From: Daphnia pulex
Taxonomy: Eukaryota > Arthropoda > Branchiopoda > Diplostraca > Daphniidae
Length of the DNA: 64,000 nucleotides
Assembly: GCF_021134715.1 (NCBI RefSeq)
Contig: NC_060018.1
Coordinates: 7,209,501-7,273,500 of the forward strand
Direction: 5' to 3'
Position numbers and translations under genes: made by a program. The notes under the pieces are model-generated. The model had not been told where the DNA came from. It searched no databases and saw only the letters and a program-made list of their open reading frames with translations. Numbering within the stretch: position 1 is the first letter of the stretch; every line of letters starts with the position of its first letter. Of this stretch, positions 53,751 to 63,407 are shown piece after piece.

Positions 53751-53823
53751 CGCCCGATAAGGGACTTGAACCCTTGACCTCAGGATTAAAAGTCCCGCGC
53801 TCTACCGTCTGAGCTAACCGGGC
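53751..53823 (-). tRNA. tRNA-Lys(TTT), unit 3, without its close terminator
   Basis: Gene body identical to other copies, but the 3' flank reads CTTCTGATTTAAG. Both nearby T4 runs are lost, and the next is about 32 nt downstream. Confidence 0.96.
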
Positions 53824-54234
53824 TTAATAATTGGTATTGCAATAGTTTTCCGTTCGAGTTCATTTTTAAATTTTACGATTGCTTATAGATCTTTTACGGA
53901 CGGAAGTACGGACGTTTTTCTATTCTTCGTAAACAAAATGGGTACACATTCTTTCATCCTATAATTTGTCTCTGACTACATTTTGTGTTTGTAAACTACA
54001 CTCAAAGACCGCCATAATGCATTTCGGCACTGGTTCTGAAAAATAGACACGTTTCTGGAAACGCCAAGTAACAGGTCATGGCTCCACGGTTCCGAGATAG
54101 ATCCCGGGACCTAGGATACCCATGACTGCACAGTTAATATTTGTAATCATGCGTAAATTTGAGATACTAGTAAACGATTGAAAATGAGTTGTTCCACTAG
54201 AAAATACTAGCATGTGAAACAAATGGCAATTCAC

Positions 54235-54316
54235 CGCAGTTGGTAGGGTTCGAACCTACGCCCTCAGAGAGGAATAGATTTCAAGTCTATCGCCTTAACC
54301 ACTCGGCCACAACTGC
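54235..54316 (-). tRNA. tRNA-Ser(TGA), unit 3
   Basis: Identical to unit 1. Confidence 0.97.
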
Positions 54317-54434
54317 CCCGATTTTTCAGACAATCTAGTAATAATATTTATTGGTTCACCAATATTTCCGTTTGACCTTACTGAAGAGCAGGTTAATTGA
54401 GAGATGCAAAATCCTAGCACTTTCTTTAAGTGTA

Positions 54435-54518
54435 GGTCGTGTGGCCTAATGGATAAGGCGTCGGACTTCTATGAAAGTAGTTATCCGAAAATTGCGGGTT
54501 CGAGTCCCGCCACGATTA
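54435..54518 (+). tRNA. tRNA-Arg(TCT), unit 4, with 11-nt intron
   Basis: Identical to unit 2. Intron at 54472-54482. Confidence 0.97.
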
Positions 54519-54782
54519 ATAGCATATGACGAAACTATTAGTTCATGATGAGTAGTAGTTAACCACAAACCATGGGGAATCATGTCAGATCAATAAAACT
54601 ACAAATATATCTCGAACACTCAATGAATATCACTGGCTTGCATTGCCTTCACAGTGACGATTGAAATTGGCTGCTGATATAGCCTTGCTTGGTAGATACC
54701 TTAAATCATTCTCTCTAAAGACACACAGAGTATACCTAACTGATGATGAATGAACCTTTTATTAATATATTAAGAATTTATT

Positions 54783-54856
54783 GGCCTGTTAGCTCAGTTG
54801 GTTAGAGCGCCGTGCTAATAACGCGGAGGTCATGAGTTCGATCCTCTTACGGGCCA
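54783..54856 (+). tRNA. tRNA-Ile(AAT), unit 4
   Basis: Identical to other copies. Confidence 0.97.
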
Positions 54857-54933
54857 CTATAATTCTTTCATTAAATATTTTCCACTCTAAAAAGGTACTG
54901 ATACATTCGAAATATTTTGCTAAAATAGTGAAT

Positions 54934-55015
54934 GCAGATATGGCCGAGTGGTTAAGGCGACTGACTCGAAATCAGTTTCCATCTTGGAGCGTAGGTTCGA
55001 ATCCTACTATCTGCG
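54934..55015 (+). tRNA. tRNA-Ser(CGA), unit 4
   Basis: Identical to unit 2. Confidence 0.97.
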
Positions 55016-55649
55016 TTTTGTGGCATTTTATTGGTAAATGTAACTACACAACATTTGATCAAGTGACGCCAGAAGTTATTTCTAGTCATTTTTTGGGAGA
55101 ACATCCAAGTTTAAAATCAGTAGGGGAGTACACAGTGAGAGAAGAACGAAAGGTCTTTAGGTCTTTAGCATATGTGATGGCCCTGGACAAGACAAGACAA
55201 ACTAAGCAACGGGGTGACCCTGGATAAGGCATGCTCTCAACAATGGTCCGTACGAGTGGTAAGAACAGTCAGGTCCATCGAAGTCGAGGTCTGTGATCGT
55301 AGGCCAGGTTTAGATAGTTTCTAAAAGTAGATGAGAGACAACAAGTACACATTGCCGAGAATGCACCTTACCATCATGACCAGCGTCTTGAATTCAGCGC
55401 GTTGTTGCTCCAGGAACCAGTGAAGACGGCAGAGAAGGATGAGAGAGTCAGAGTTCACCTGTAAAACAGCAGAATAAGTTCCGCTGCCAAGTAATTGTCA
55501 CTGGCAAAGGTTTCCAAGTTTAAGCATGCCATTTCAGCGATTTCCCAACACTTGGACCAATGAAAATTTTTGCTTGAAAACAGTAAAACAAAAGACAAGT
55601 AATTGCCATATAACGACGATTTTCGATAATTATAGTTTCGGTTGCTCGC

Positions 55650-55722
55650 TACCTCTGGCGAGACTCGAACTCGCAATCCCCGGCTTAGGAGGCCGGTGCC
55701 TTATCCATTAGGCCACAAAGGC
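55650..55722 (-). tRNA. tRNA-Arg(CCT), unit 4
   Basis: Identical gene body, with type B downstream sequence. Confidence 0.96.
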
Positions 55723-56228
55723 TGAGTTATGTTGAATCTCCTATTCGAGGAATGACGTTATATTGCAAAGCTTTTTCCTAGAAGATAGCCAAACGTCCCA
55801 TGTTATATAAACATACAGCGATTACCGTCTGTGGACATCGTCTCAATCTTGAAAACCATGTTTTTTGAATAATCTTAACTACAAACTCTATTTACAGCTT
55901 TCGAGTTCTATAACTGGACATACATTTACTATTGCAATTAGTTGTATCAAATATCAAGGCTTTCTACTCTCGCAATGAGGGATACTCTTTCTCACTATCT
56001 CATTTCATTATTTGTGTATGTTCCACGACCTATATCCGAATGTACTTCCTTTTGGTTCGCACTTTCTCTACATCGTAGGAATTAACGTAAAGAAACACCA
56101 TGAGAACTCGTGTTGTCGTCTATGAACATCTATGAATTCTGCCCATAATGGTGAATGATTTCAAACGATATTAACTTGATAATAAATGGTGGAAAACCAA
56201 CAATACTAACTAAAATCAGAAGACTAGC

Positions 56229-56301
56229 CGCCCGATAAGGGACTTGAACCCTTGACCTCAGGATTAAAAGTCCCGCGCTCTACCGTCTGAGCTAACCGGG
56301 C
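56229..56301 (-). tRNA. tRNA-Lys(TTT), unit 4
   Basis: Identical gene body. The first T4 run is weakened to TTCT, but a second remains about 13 nt downstream. Confidence 0.97.
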
Positions 56302-56712
56302 TTAATAATTGGTATTGCAATAGTTTTCCGTTCGAGTTCATTTTTAAATTTTACGATTGCTTATAGATCTTTTACGGACGGAAGTACGGACGTTTTTCTA
56401 TTCTTCGTAAACAAAATGGGTACACATTCTTTCATCCTATAATTTGTCTCTGACTACATTTTGTGTTTGTAAACTACACTCAAAGACCGCCATAATGCAT
56501 TTCGGCACTGGTTCTGAAAAATAGACACGTTTCTGGAAACGCCAAGTAACAGGTCATGGCTCCACGGTTCCGAGATAGATCCCGGGACCTAGGATACCCA
56601 TGACTGCACAGTTAATATTTGTAATCATGCGTAAATTTGAGATACTAGTAAACGATTGAAAATGAGTTGTTCCACTAGAAAATACTAGCATGTGAAACAA
56701 ATGGCAATTCAC

Positions 56713-56794
56713 CGCAGTTGGTAGGGTTCGAACCTACGCCCTCAGAGAGGAATAGATTTCAAGTCTATCGCCTTAACCACTCGGCCACAACTGC
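56713..56794 (-). tRNA. tRNA-Ser(TGA), unit 4
   Basis: Identical to unit 1. Confidence 0.97.
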
Positions 56795-56912
56795 CCCGAT
56801 TTTTCAGACAATCTAGTAATAATATTTATTGGTTCACCAATATTTCCGTTTGACCTTACTGAAGAGCAGGTTAAATGAGAGATGCAAAATCCTAACACTT
56901 TCTTTAAGTGTA

Positions 56913-56996
56913 GGTCGTGTGGCCTAATGGATAAGGCGTCGGACTTCTATGAAAGTAGTTATCCGAAAATTGCGGGTTCGAGTCCCGCCACGATTA
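56913..56996 (+). tRNA. tRNA-Arg(TCT), unit 5, with 11-nt intron
   Basis: Identical to unit 2. Intron at 56950-56960. Confidence 0.97.
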
Positions 56997-57260
56997 ATAG
57001 CATATGACGAAACTATTAGTTCATGATGAGTAGTAGTTAACCACAAACCATGGGGAATCATGTCAGATCAATAAAACTACAAATATATCTCGAACACTCA
57101 ATGAATATCACTGGCTTGCATTGCCTTCACAGTGACGATTGAAATTGGCTGCTGATATAGCCTTGCTTGGTAGATACCTTAAATCATTCTCTCTAAAGAC
57201 ACACAGAGTATACCTAACTGATGATGAATGAACCTTTTATTAATATATTAAGAATTTATT

Positions 57261-57334
57261 GGCCTGTTAGCTCAGTTGGTTAGAGCGCCGTGCTAATAAC
57301 GCGGAGGTCATGAGTTCGATCCTCTTACGGGCCA
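57261..57334 (+). tRNA. tRNA-Ile(AAT), unit 5
   Basis: Identical to other copies. Confidence 0.97.
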
Positions 57335-57411
57335 CTATAATTCTTTCATTAAATATTTTCCACTCTAAAAAGGTACTGATACATTCGAAATATTTTGCTA
57401 AAATAGTGAAT

Positions 57412-57493
57412 GCAGATATGGCCGAGTGGTTAAGGCGACTGACTCGAAATCAGTTTCCATCTTGGAGCGTAGGTTCGAATCCTACTATCTGCG
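57412..57493 (+). tRNA. tRNA-Ser(CGA), unit 5
   Basis: Identical to unit 2. Confidence 0.97.
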
Positions 57494-58128
57494 TTTTGTG
57501 GCATTTTATTGGTAAATGTAACTACACAACATTTGATCAAGTGACGCCAGAAGTTATTTCTAGTCATTTTTTGGGAGAACATCCAAGTTTAAAATCAGTA
57601 GGGGAGTACACAGTGAGAGAAGAACGAAAGGTCTTTAGGTCTTTAGCATATGTGATGGCCCTGGACAAGACAAGACAAACTAAGCAACGGGGTGACCCTG
57701 GATAAGGCATGCTCTCAACAATGGTCCGTACGAGTGGTAAGAACAGTCAGGTCCATCGAAGTCGAGGTCTGTGATCGTAGGCCAGGTTTAGATAGTTTCT
57801 AAAAGTAGATGAGAGACAACAAGTACACATTGCCGAGAATGCACCTTACCATCATGACCAGCGTCTTGAATTCAGCGCGTTGTTGCTCCAGGAACCAGTG
57901 AAGACGGCAGAGAAGGATGAGAGAGTCAGAGTTCACCTGTAAAACAGCAGAATAAGTTCCGCTGCCAAGTAATTGTCACTGGCAAAGGTTTCCAAGTTTA
58001 AGCATGCCATTTCAGCGATTTCCCAACACTTGGACCAATGAAAATTTTTGCTTGAAAACAGTAAAACAAAAGACAAGTAATTGCCAATTTAACGACGATT
58101 TTCGATAATTATAGTTTCGGTTGCTCGC

Positions 58129-58201
58129 TACCTCTGGCGAGACTCGAACTCGCAATCCCCGGCTTAGGAGGCCGGTGCCTTATCCATTAGGCCACAAAGG
58201 C
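58129..58201 (-). tRNA. tRNA-Arg(CCT), unit 5
   Basis: Identical to unit 1, with type A downstream sequence. Confidence 0.96.
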
Positions 58202-58707
58202 TGAGTTATGTTGAATCTCCTATTCGAGGAATGACGTTATATTGCAAAGCTTTTTCCTAGAAGATAGCCAAACGTCCCATGTTATATAAACATACAGCGA
58301 TTACCGTCTGTGGACATCGTCTCAATCTTGAAAACCATGTTTTTTGAATAATCTTAACTACAAACTCTATTTACAGCTTTCGAGTTCTATAACTGGACAT
58401 ACATTTACTATTGCAATTAGTTGTATCAAATATCAAGGCTTTCTACTCTCACAATGAGGGATACTCTTTCTCACTATCTCATTTCATTATTTGTGTATGT
58501 TCCACGACCTATATCCGAATGTACTTCCTTTTGGTTCGCACTTTCTCTACATCGTAGGAATTAACGTAAAGAAACACCATGAGAACTCGTGTTGTCGTCT
58601 ATGAACATCTATGAATTCTGCCCATAATGGTGAATGATTTCAAACGATATTAACTTGATAATAAATGGTGGAAAACCAACAATACTAACTAAAATCAAAA
58701 GACTAGC

Positions 58708-58780
58708 CGCCCGATAAGGGACTTGAACCCTTGACCTCAGGATTAAAAGTCCCGCGCTCTACCGTCTGAGCTAACCGGGC
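58708..58780 (-). tRNA. tRNA-Lys(TTT), unit 5
   Basis: Identical to unit 1, with its close T4 runs. Confidence 0.97.
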
Positions 58781-59191
58781 TTAATAATTGGTATTGCAAT
58801 AGTTTTCCGTTCGAGTTCATTTTTAAATTTTACGATTGCTTATAGATCTTTTACGGACGGAAGTACGGACGTTTTTCTATTCTTCGTAAACAAAATGGGT
58901 ACACATTCTTTCATCCTATAATTTGTCTCTGACTACATTTTGTGTTTGTAAACTACACTCAAAGACCGCCATAATGCATTTCGGCACTGGTTCTGAAAAA
59001 TAGACACGTTTCTGGAAACGCCAAGTAACAGGTCATGGCTCCACGGTTCCGAGATAGATCCCGGGACCTAGGATACCCATGACTGCACAGTTAATATTTG
59101 TAATCATGCGTAAATTTGAGATACTAGTAAACGATTGAAAATGAGTTGTTCCACTAGAAAATACTAGCATGTGAAACAAATGGCAATTCAC

Positions 59192-59273
59192 CGCAGTTGG
59201 TAGGGTTCGAACCTACGCCCTCAGAGAGGAATAGATTTCAAGTCTATCGCCTTAACCACTCGGCCACAACTGC
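59192..59273 (-). tRNA. tRNA-Ser(TGA), unit 5
   Basis: Identical to unit 1. Confidence 0.97.
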
Positions 59274-59429
59274 CCCGAATTTTTAGACAATCTAGTAATA
59301 ATATTTATTGGTTCACCAATATTTCCGTTTGACCTTACTGAAGAGCAGGTTAAATGAGAGATGCAAAATCCAAGCACTTTCTTTAAGCGTAGGTCGTGTG
59401 GCCTAATGGATAAGGCGTCGGACTTCTAT

Positions 59430-59437
59430 GAAAGTAG
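59430..59437 (+). repeat. Left target-site duplication of the hAT insertion
   Basis: GAAAGTAG directly before the element, repeated exactly at 60387-60394. In uninterrupted units the sequence occurs once, within the tRNA intron. Confidence 0.95.
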
Positions 59438-60386
59438 CAGTGGCTCCTATCTTTTTTTTTTACCCTAGAGTTAAAGATACTAAAAAAAAATTGCCCGAAA
59501 AAAAATTTAAGTTAAGTTATTCAGAAATACCGAAAAAAAATTCTAAGATACAAGATATTATCTGAAAAAAAAGTAAAGATAAGTTATTTCCGAATTTTTA
59601 TGGTGGGAAAAAGATAAGATAAGTTAAGATAAGATATAAGTTATTTTTTAGTAAAAAAAAAGGAAAAAGAACATTTGAGTTGATAAATTGTTGAATTTCT
59701 GCATTGTATTGCATGACAAGCCTTACTTTTAGTTTACACAGCAATGACAGCATCACGTAAACCAACTTTAAGCCCTGCGTTGCACTTGATAAGCATCAAG
59801 TTGACGAAAAGTTCTGGTTTCATGGCTGCGCGTTTTGCTGTTAAAATATCCGAAGCCACACTGAAAGCTCGTTCAACAGATCCTGATGATGCTGCAGCGC
59901 TAACAACATCTCTGCCGATTTCGCTTAGTATTCGAAAACGACACTGATTAGATTTCCAATACTCGAGGGGCTTAGTGACGCAAAGGTCACCGTCGGGATC
60001 CATTGAATTCACTGGAACTTCCATAGCTACGATGGGTTCTTTTAAATAAGTCCCCAACTCATCCAATACTTTGGCCGGGCGCTGAAAGCATTTCGCTGAA
60101 AGCATGGCTGAAAGTAGTCTGCTACGTCCTGATGAGTCAGCTGTCAGGGTCAGGCCTTGGCCTTAAAAATTTTATCCCTCAAAGTAAATCATTTTTTTTA
60201 CCGCTAGATGGGATCTCAAGTATCTTATCTTTTAGGGCCAAATAATACCATTATTTTCATACCCTAAAGTTAAAAATACTTTATTTTAACTGAATTTTAC
60301 ACAAGATAAAAGATACCAAAAAGATACCAAAAATATCTTATCTTAGCTTATCTTAACTTACCTTTTACAAAAGATAGGAGCCACTG
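59438..60386. mobile_element. hAT-superfamily DNA transposon remnant (949 bp)
   Basis: Bounded by an 18-bp perfect terminal inverted repeat, CAGTGGCTCCTATCTTTT, and an 8-bp target duplication; both are hallmarks of hAT elements. Subterminal regions carry many AAGATAAG / CTTATCTT motifs in opposite orientation (59611-59640 and 60331-60360), likely transposase-binding repeats. Inside, on the minus strand, is only the C-terminal end of a transposase. The element is therefore an internally deleted, non-autonomous copy. Its sharp ends and exact duplication suggest a recent insertion. Confidence 0.95.
59734..60105 (-). pseudogene. C-terminal fragment of a hAT transposase (dimerisation domain)
   Basis: A 123-codon open frame containing LEYWKSNQCRFRILSEIGRD and SSGSVERAFSVASDILTAKR, the hAT C-terminal dimerisation motif. 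The N-terminal BED zinc finger and the catalytic RNase-H-like core are absent, since the whole element is only 949 bp. It is a relic, not an active enzyme. Confidence 0.9.
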
Positions 60387-60394
60387 GAAAGTAG
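60387..60394 (+). repeat. Right target-site duplication of the hAT insertion
   Basis: Second copy of GAAAGTAG, after which the tRNA intron and 3' half resume. Confidence 0.95.
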
Positions 60395-60696
60395 TTATCC
60401 GAAAATTGCGGGTTCGAGTCCCGCCACGATTAATAGCATATGACGAAACTATTAGTTCATGATGAGTAGTAGTTAACCACAAACCATGGGGAATCATGTC
60501 AGATCAATAAAACTACAAATATATCTCGAACACTCAATGAATATCACTGGCTTGCATTGCCTTCACAGTGACGATTGAAATTGGCTGCTGATATAGCCTT
60601 GCTTGGTAGATACCTTAAATCATTCTCTCTAAAGACACACAGAGTATACCTAACTGATGATGAATGAACCTTTTATTAATATATTAAGAATTTATT

Positions 60697-60770
60697 GGCC
60701 TGTTAGCTCAGTTGGTTAGAGCGCCGTGCTAATAACGCGGAGGTCATGAGTTCGATCCTCTTACGGGCCA
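60697..60770 (+). tRNA. tRNA-Ile(AAT), unit 6
   Basis: Identical to other copies. Confidence 0.97.
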
Positions 60771-60847
60771 CTATAATTCTTTCATTAAATATTTTCCACT
60801 CTAAAAAGGTACTGATAGATTTGAAATATTTTGCTAAAATAGTGAAT

Positions 60848-60929
60848 GCAGATATGGCCGAGTGGTTAAGGCGACTGACTCGAAATCAGTTTCCATCTTG
60901 GAGCGTAGGTTCGAATCCTACTATCTGCG
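60848..60929 (+). tRNA. tRNA-Ser(CGA), unit 6
   Basis: Identical to unit 2. Confidence 0.97.
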
Positions 60930-61563
60930 TTTTGTGGCATTTTATTGGTAAATGTAACTACACAACATTTGATCAAGTGACGCCAGAAGTTATTTCTAGT
61001 CATTTTTTGGGAGAACATCCAAGTTTAAAATCAGTAGGGGAGTACACAGTGAGAGAAGAACGAAAGGTCTTTAGGTCTTTAGCATATGTGATGGCCCTGG
61101 ACAAGACAAGACAAACTAAGCAACGGGGTGACCCTGGATAAGGCATGCTCTCAACAATGGTCCGTACGAGTGGTAAGAACAGTCAGGTCCATCGAAGTCG
61201 AGGTCTGTGATCGTAGGCCAGGTTTAGATAGTTTCTAAAAGTAGATGAGAGACAACAAGTACACATTGCCGAGAATGCACCTTACCATCATGACCAGCGT
61301 CTTGAATTCAGCGCGTTGTTGCTCCAGGAACCAGTGAAGACGGCAGAGAAGGATGAGAGAGTCAGAGTTCACTTGTAAAACAGCAGAATAAGTTCCGCTG
61401 CCAAGTAATTGTCACTGGCAAAGGTTTCCAAGTTTAAGCATGCCATTTCAGCGATTTCCCAACACTTGGACCAATGAAAATTTTTGCTTTAAAACAGTAA
61501 AACAAAAGACAAGTAATTGCCATATAACGACGATTTTCGATAATTATAGTTTCGGTTGCTCGC

Positions 61564-61636
61564 TACCTCTGGCGAGACTCGAACTCGCAATCCCCGGCTT
61601 AGGAGGCCGGTGCCTTATCCATTAGGCCACAAAGGC
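61564..61636 (-). tRNA. tRNA-Arg(CCT), unit 6
   Basis: Identical gene body, with type B downstream sequence. Confidence 0.96.
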
Positions 61637-62142
61637 TGAGTTATGTAGAATCTCCTATTCGAGGAATGACGTTATATTGCAAAGCTTTTTCCTAGAAGAT
61701 AGCCAAACGTCCCATGTTGTATAAACATACAGCGATTACCGTCTGTGGACATCGTCTCAATCTTGAAAACCATGTTTTTTGAATAATCTTAACTACAAAC
61801 TCTATTTACAGCTTTCGAGTTCTATAACTGGACATACATTTACTATTGCAATTAGTTGTATCAAATATCAAGGCTTTCTACTCTCACAATGAGGGATACT
61901 CTTTCTCACTATCTCATTTCATTATTTGTGTATGTTCCACGACCTATATCCGAATGTACTTCCTTTTGGTTCGCACTTTCTCTACATCGTAGGAATTAAC
62001 GTAAAGAAACACCATGAGAACTCGTGTTGTCGTCTATGAACATCTATGAATTCTGCCCATAATGGTGAATGATTTCAAACGATATTAACTTGATAATAAA
62101 TGGTGGAAAACCAACAATACTAACTAAAATCAAAAGACTAGC

Positions 62143-62215
62143 CGCCCGATAAGGGACTTGAACCCTTGACCTCAGGATTAAAAGTCCCGCGCTCTACCGT
62201 CTGAGCTAACCGGGC
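62143..62215 (-). tRNA. tRNA-Lys(TTT), unit 6
   Basis: Identical to unit 1. Confidence 0.97.
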
Positions 62216-62626
62216 TTAATAATTGGTATTGCAATAGTTTTCCGTTCGAGTTCATTTTTAAATTTTACGATTGCTTATAGATCTTTTACGGACGGAAGTA
62301 CGGACGTTTTTCTATTCTTCGTAAACAAAATGGGTACACATTCTTTCATCCTATAATTTGTCTCTGACTACATTTTGTGTTTGTAAACTACACTCAAAGA
62401 CCGCCATAATGCATTTCGGCACTGGTTCTGAAAAATAGACACGTTTCTGGAAACGCCAAGTAACAGGTCATGGCTCCACGGTTCCGAGATAGATCCCGGG
62501 ACCTAGGATACCCATGACTGCACAGTTAATATTTGTAATCATGCGTAAATTTGAGATACTAGTAAACGATTGAAAATGAGTTGTTCCACTAGAAAATACT
62601 AGCATGTGAAACAAATGGCAACTCAC

Positions 62627-62708
62627 CGCAGTTGGTAGGGTTCGAACCTACGCCCTCAGAGAGGAATAGATTTCAAGTCTATCGCCTTAACCACTCGGCC
62701 ACAACTGC
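62627..62708 (-). tRNA. tRNA-Ser(TGA), unit 6
   Basis: Identical to unit 1. The flank has one private change (AACTCACC for AATTCACC). Confidence 0.97.
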
Positions 62709-62826
62709 CCCGATTTTTCAGACAATCTAGTAATAATATTTATTGGTTCACCAATATTTCCGTTTGACCTTACTGAAGAGCAGGTTAAATGAGAGATGCA
62801 AAATCCTAGCACTTTCTTTAAGTGTA

Positions 62827-62910
62827 GGTCGTGTGGCCTAATGGATAAGGCGTCGGACTTCTATGAAAGTAGTTATCCGAAAATTGCGGGTTCGAGTCCC
62901 GCCACGATTA
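62827..62910 (+). tRNA. tRNA-Arg(TCT), unit 7, with 11-nt intron
   Basis: Identical to unit 2, without the transposon. Intron at 62864-62874. Confidence 0.97.
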
Positions 62911-63174
62911 ATAGCATATGACGAAACTATTAGTTCATGATGAGTAGTAGTTAACCACAAACCATGGGGAATCATGTCAGATCAATAAAACTACAAATAT
63001 ATCTCGAACACTCAATGAATATCACTGGCTTGCATTGCCTTCACAGTGACGATTGAAATTGGCTGCTGATATAGCCTTGCTTGGTAGATACCTTAAATCA
63101 TTCTCTCTAAAGACACACAGAGTATACCTAACTGATGATGAATGAACCTTTTATTAATATATTAAAAATTTATT

Positions 63175-63248
63175 GGCCTGTTAGCTCAGTTGGTTAGAGC
63201 GCCGTGCTAATAACGCGGAGGTCATGAGTTCGATCCTCTTACGGGCCA
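63175..63248 (+). tRNA. tRNA-Ile(AAT), unit 7
   Basis: Identical to other copies. Confidence 0.97.
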
Positions 63249-63325
63249 CTATAATTCTTTCATTAAATATTTTCCACTCTAAAAAGGTACTGATACATTC
63301 GAAATATTTTGCTAAAATAGTGAAT

Positions 63326-63407
63326 GCAGATATGGCCGAGTGGTTAAGGCGACTGACTCGAAATCAGTTTCCATCTTGTAGCGTAGGTTCGAATCCTACT
63401 ATCTGCG
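63326..63407 (+). tRNA. tRNA-Ser(CGA), unit 7, variable-arm variant
   Basis: One change from the other copies, G to T at 63379. It turns GGA to GTA in the variable-arm stem and breaks its middle pair. The rest of the cloverleaf is intact, so the gene may still work. Confidence 0.93.

Larger units (their letters stand above)
51854..54332 (+). repeat. tRNA array unit 3 (2,479 bp, type A)
   Basis: Shares CTCGCAATGAG (about 53492) and ATCAGAAG (about 53739) with unit 4 only. Has ATTAAAAATAAATT before tRNA-Ile, where other units have AATTTATT. Confidence 0.97.
54333..56810 (+). repeat. tRNA array unit 4 (2,478 bp, type B)
   Basis: Carries the type B deletion. Shares variants with unit 3 (CTCGCAATG, ATCAGAAG) and with units 5 and 6 (ATTAAGAATT before tRNA-Ile). 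Confidence 0.97.
56811..59289 (+). repeat. tRNA array unit 5 (2,479 bp, type A)
   Basis: Type A length. Private change CCTAACAC for CCTAGCAC near 56894. Confidence 0.97.
59392..60432 (+). pseudogene. tRNA-Arg(TCT), unit 6, interrupted by a hAT element in its intron
   Basis: The 5' half (59392 to the anticodon and first intron bases) and the 3' half (60395-60432) are both intact. They are separated by the transposon inserted inside the 11-nt intron. The tRNA splicing endonuclease recognises short, structured introns, so a mature tRNA from this copy is very unlikely; internal T runs in the element would also stop Pol III. Confidence 0.92.
59290..62724 (+). repeat. tRNA array unit 6 (type B) carrying a transposon
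   Basis: 3,435 bp, which is a 2,478-bp type B unit plus 957 bp (949-bp hAT element and 8-bp target duplication). Shares GATAGAT (about 60816) and TGTTGTATAAAC (about 61716) with unit 1 rather than with its neighbours. Confidence 0.97.
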
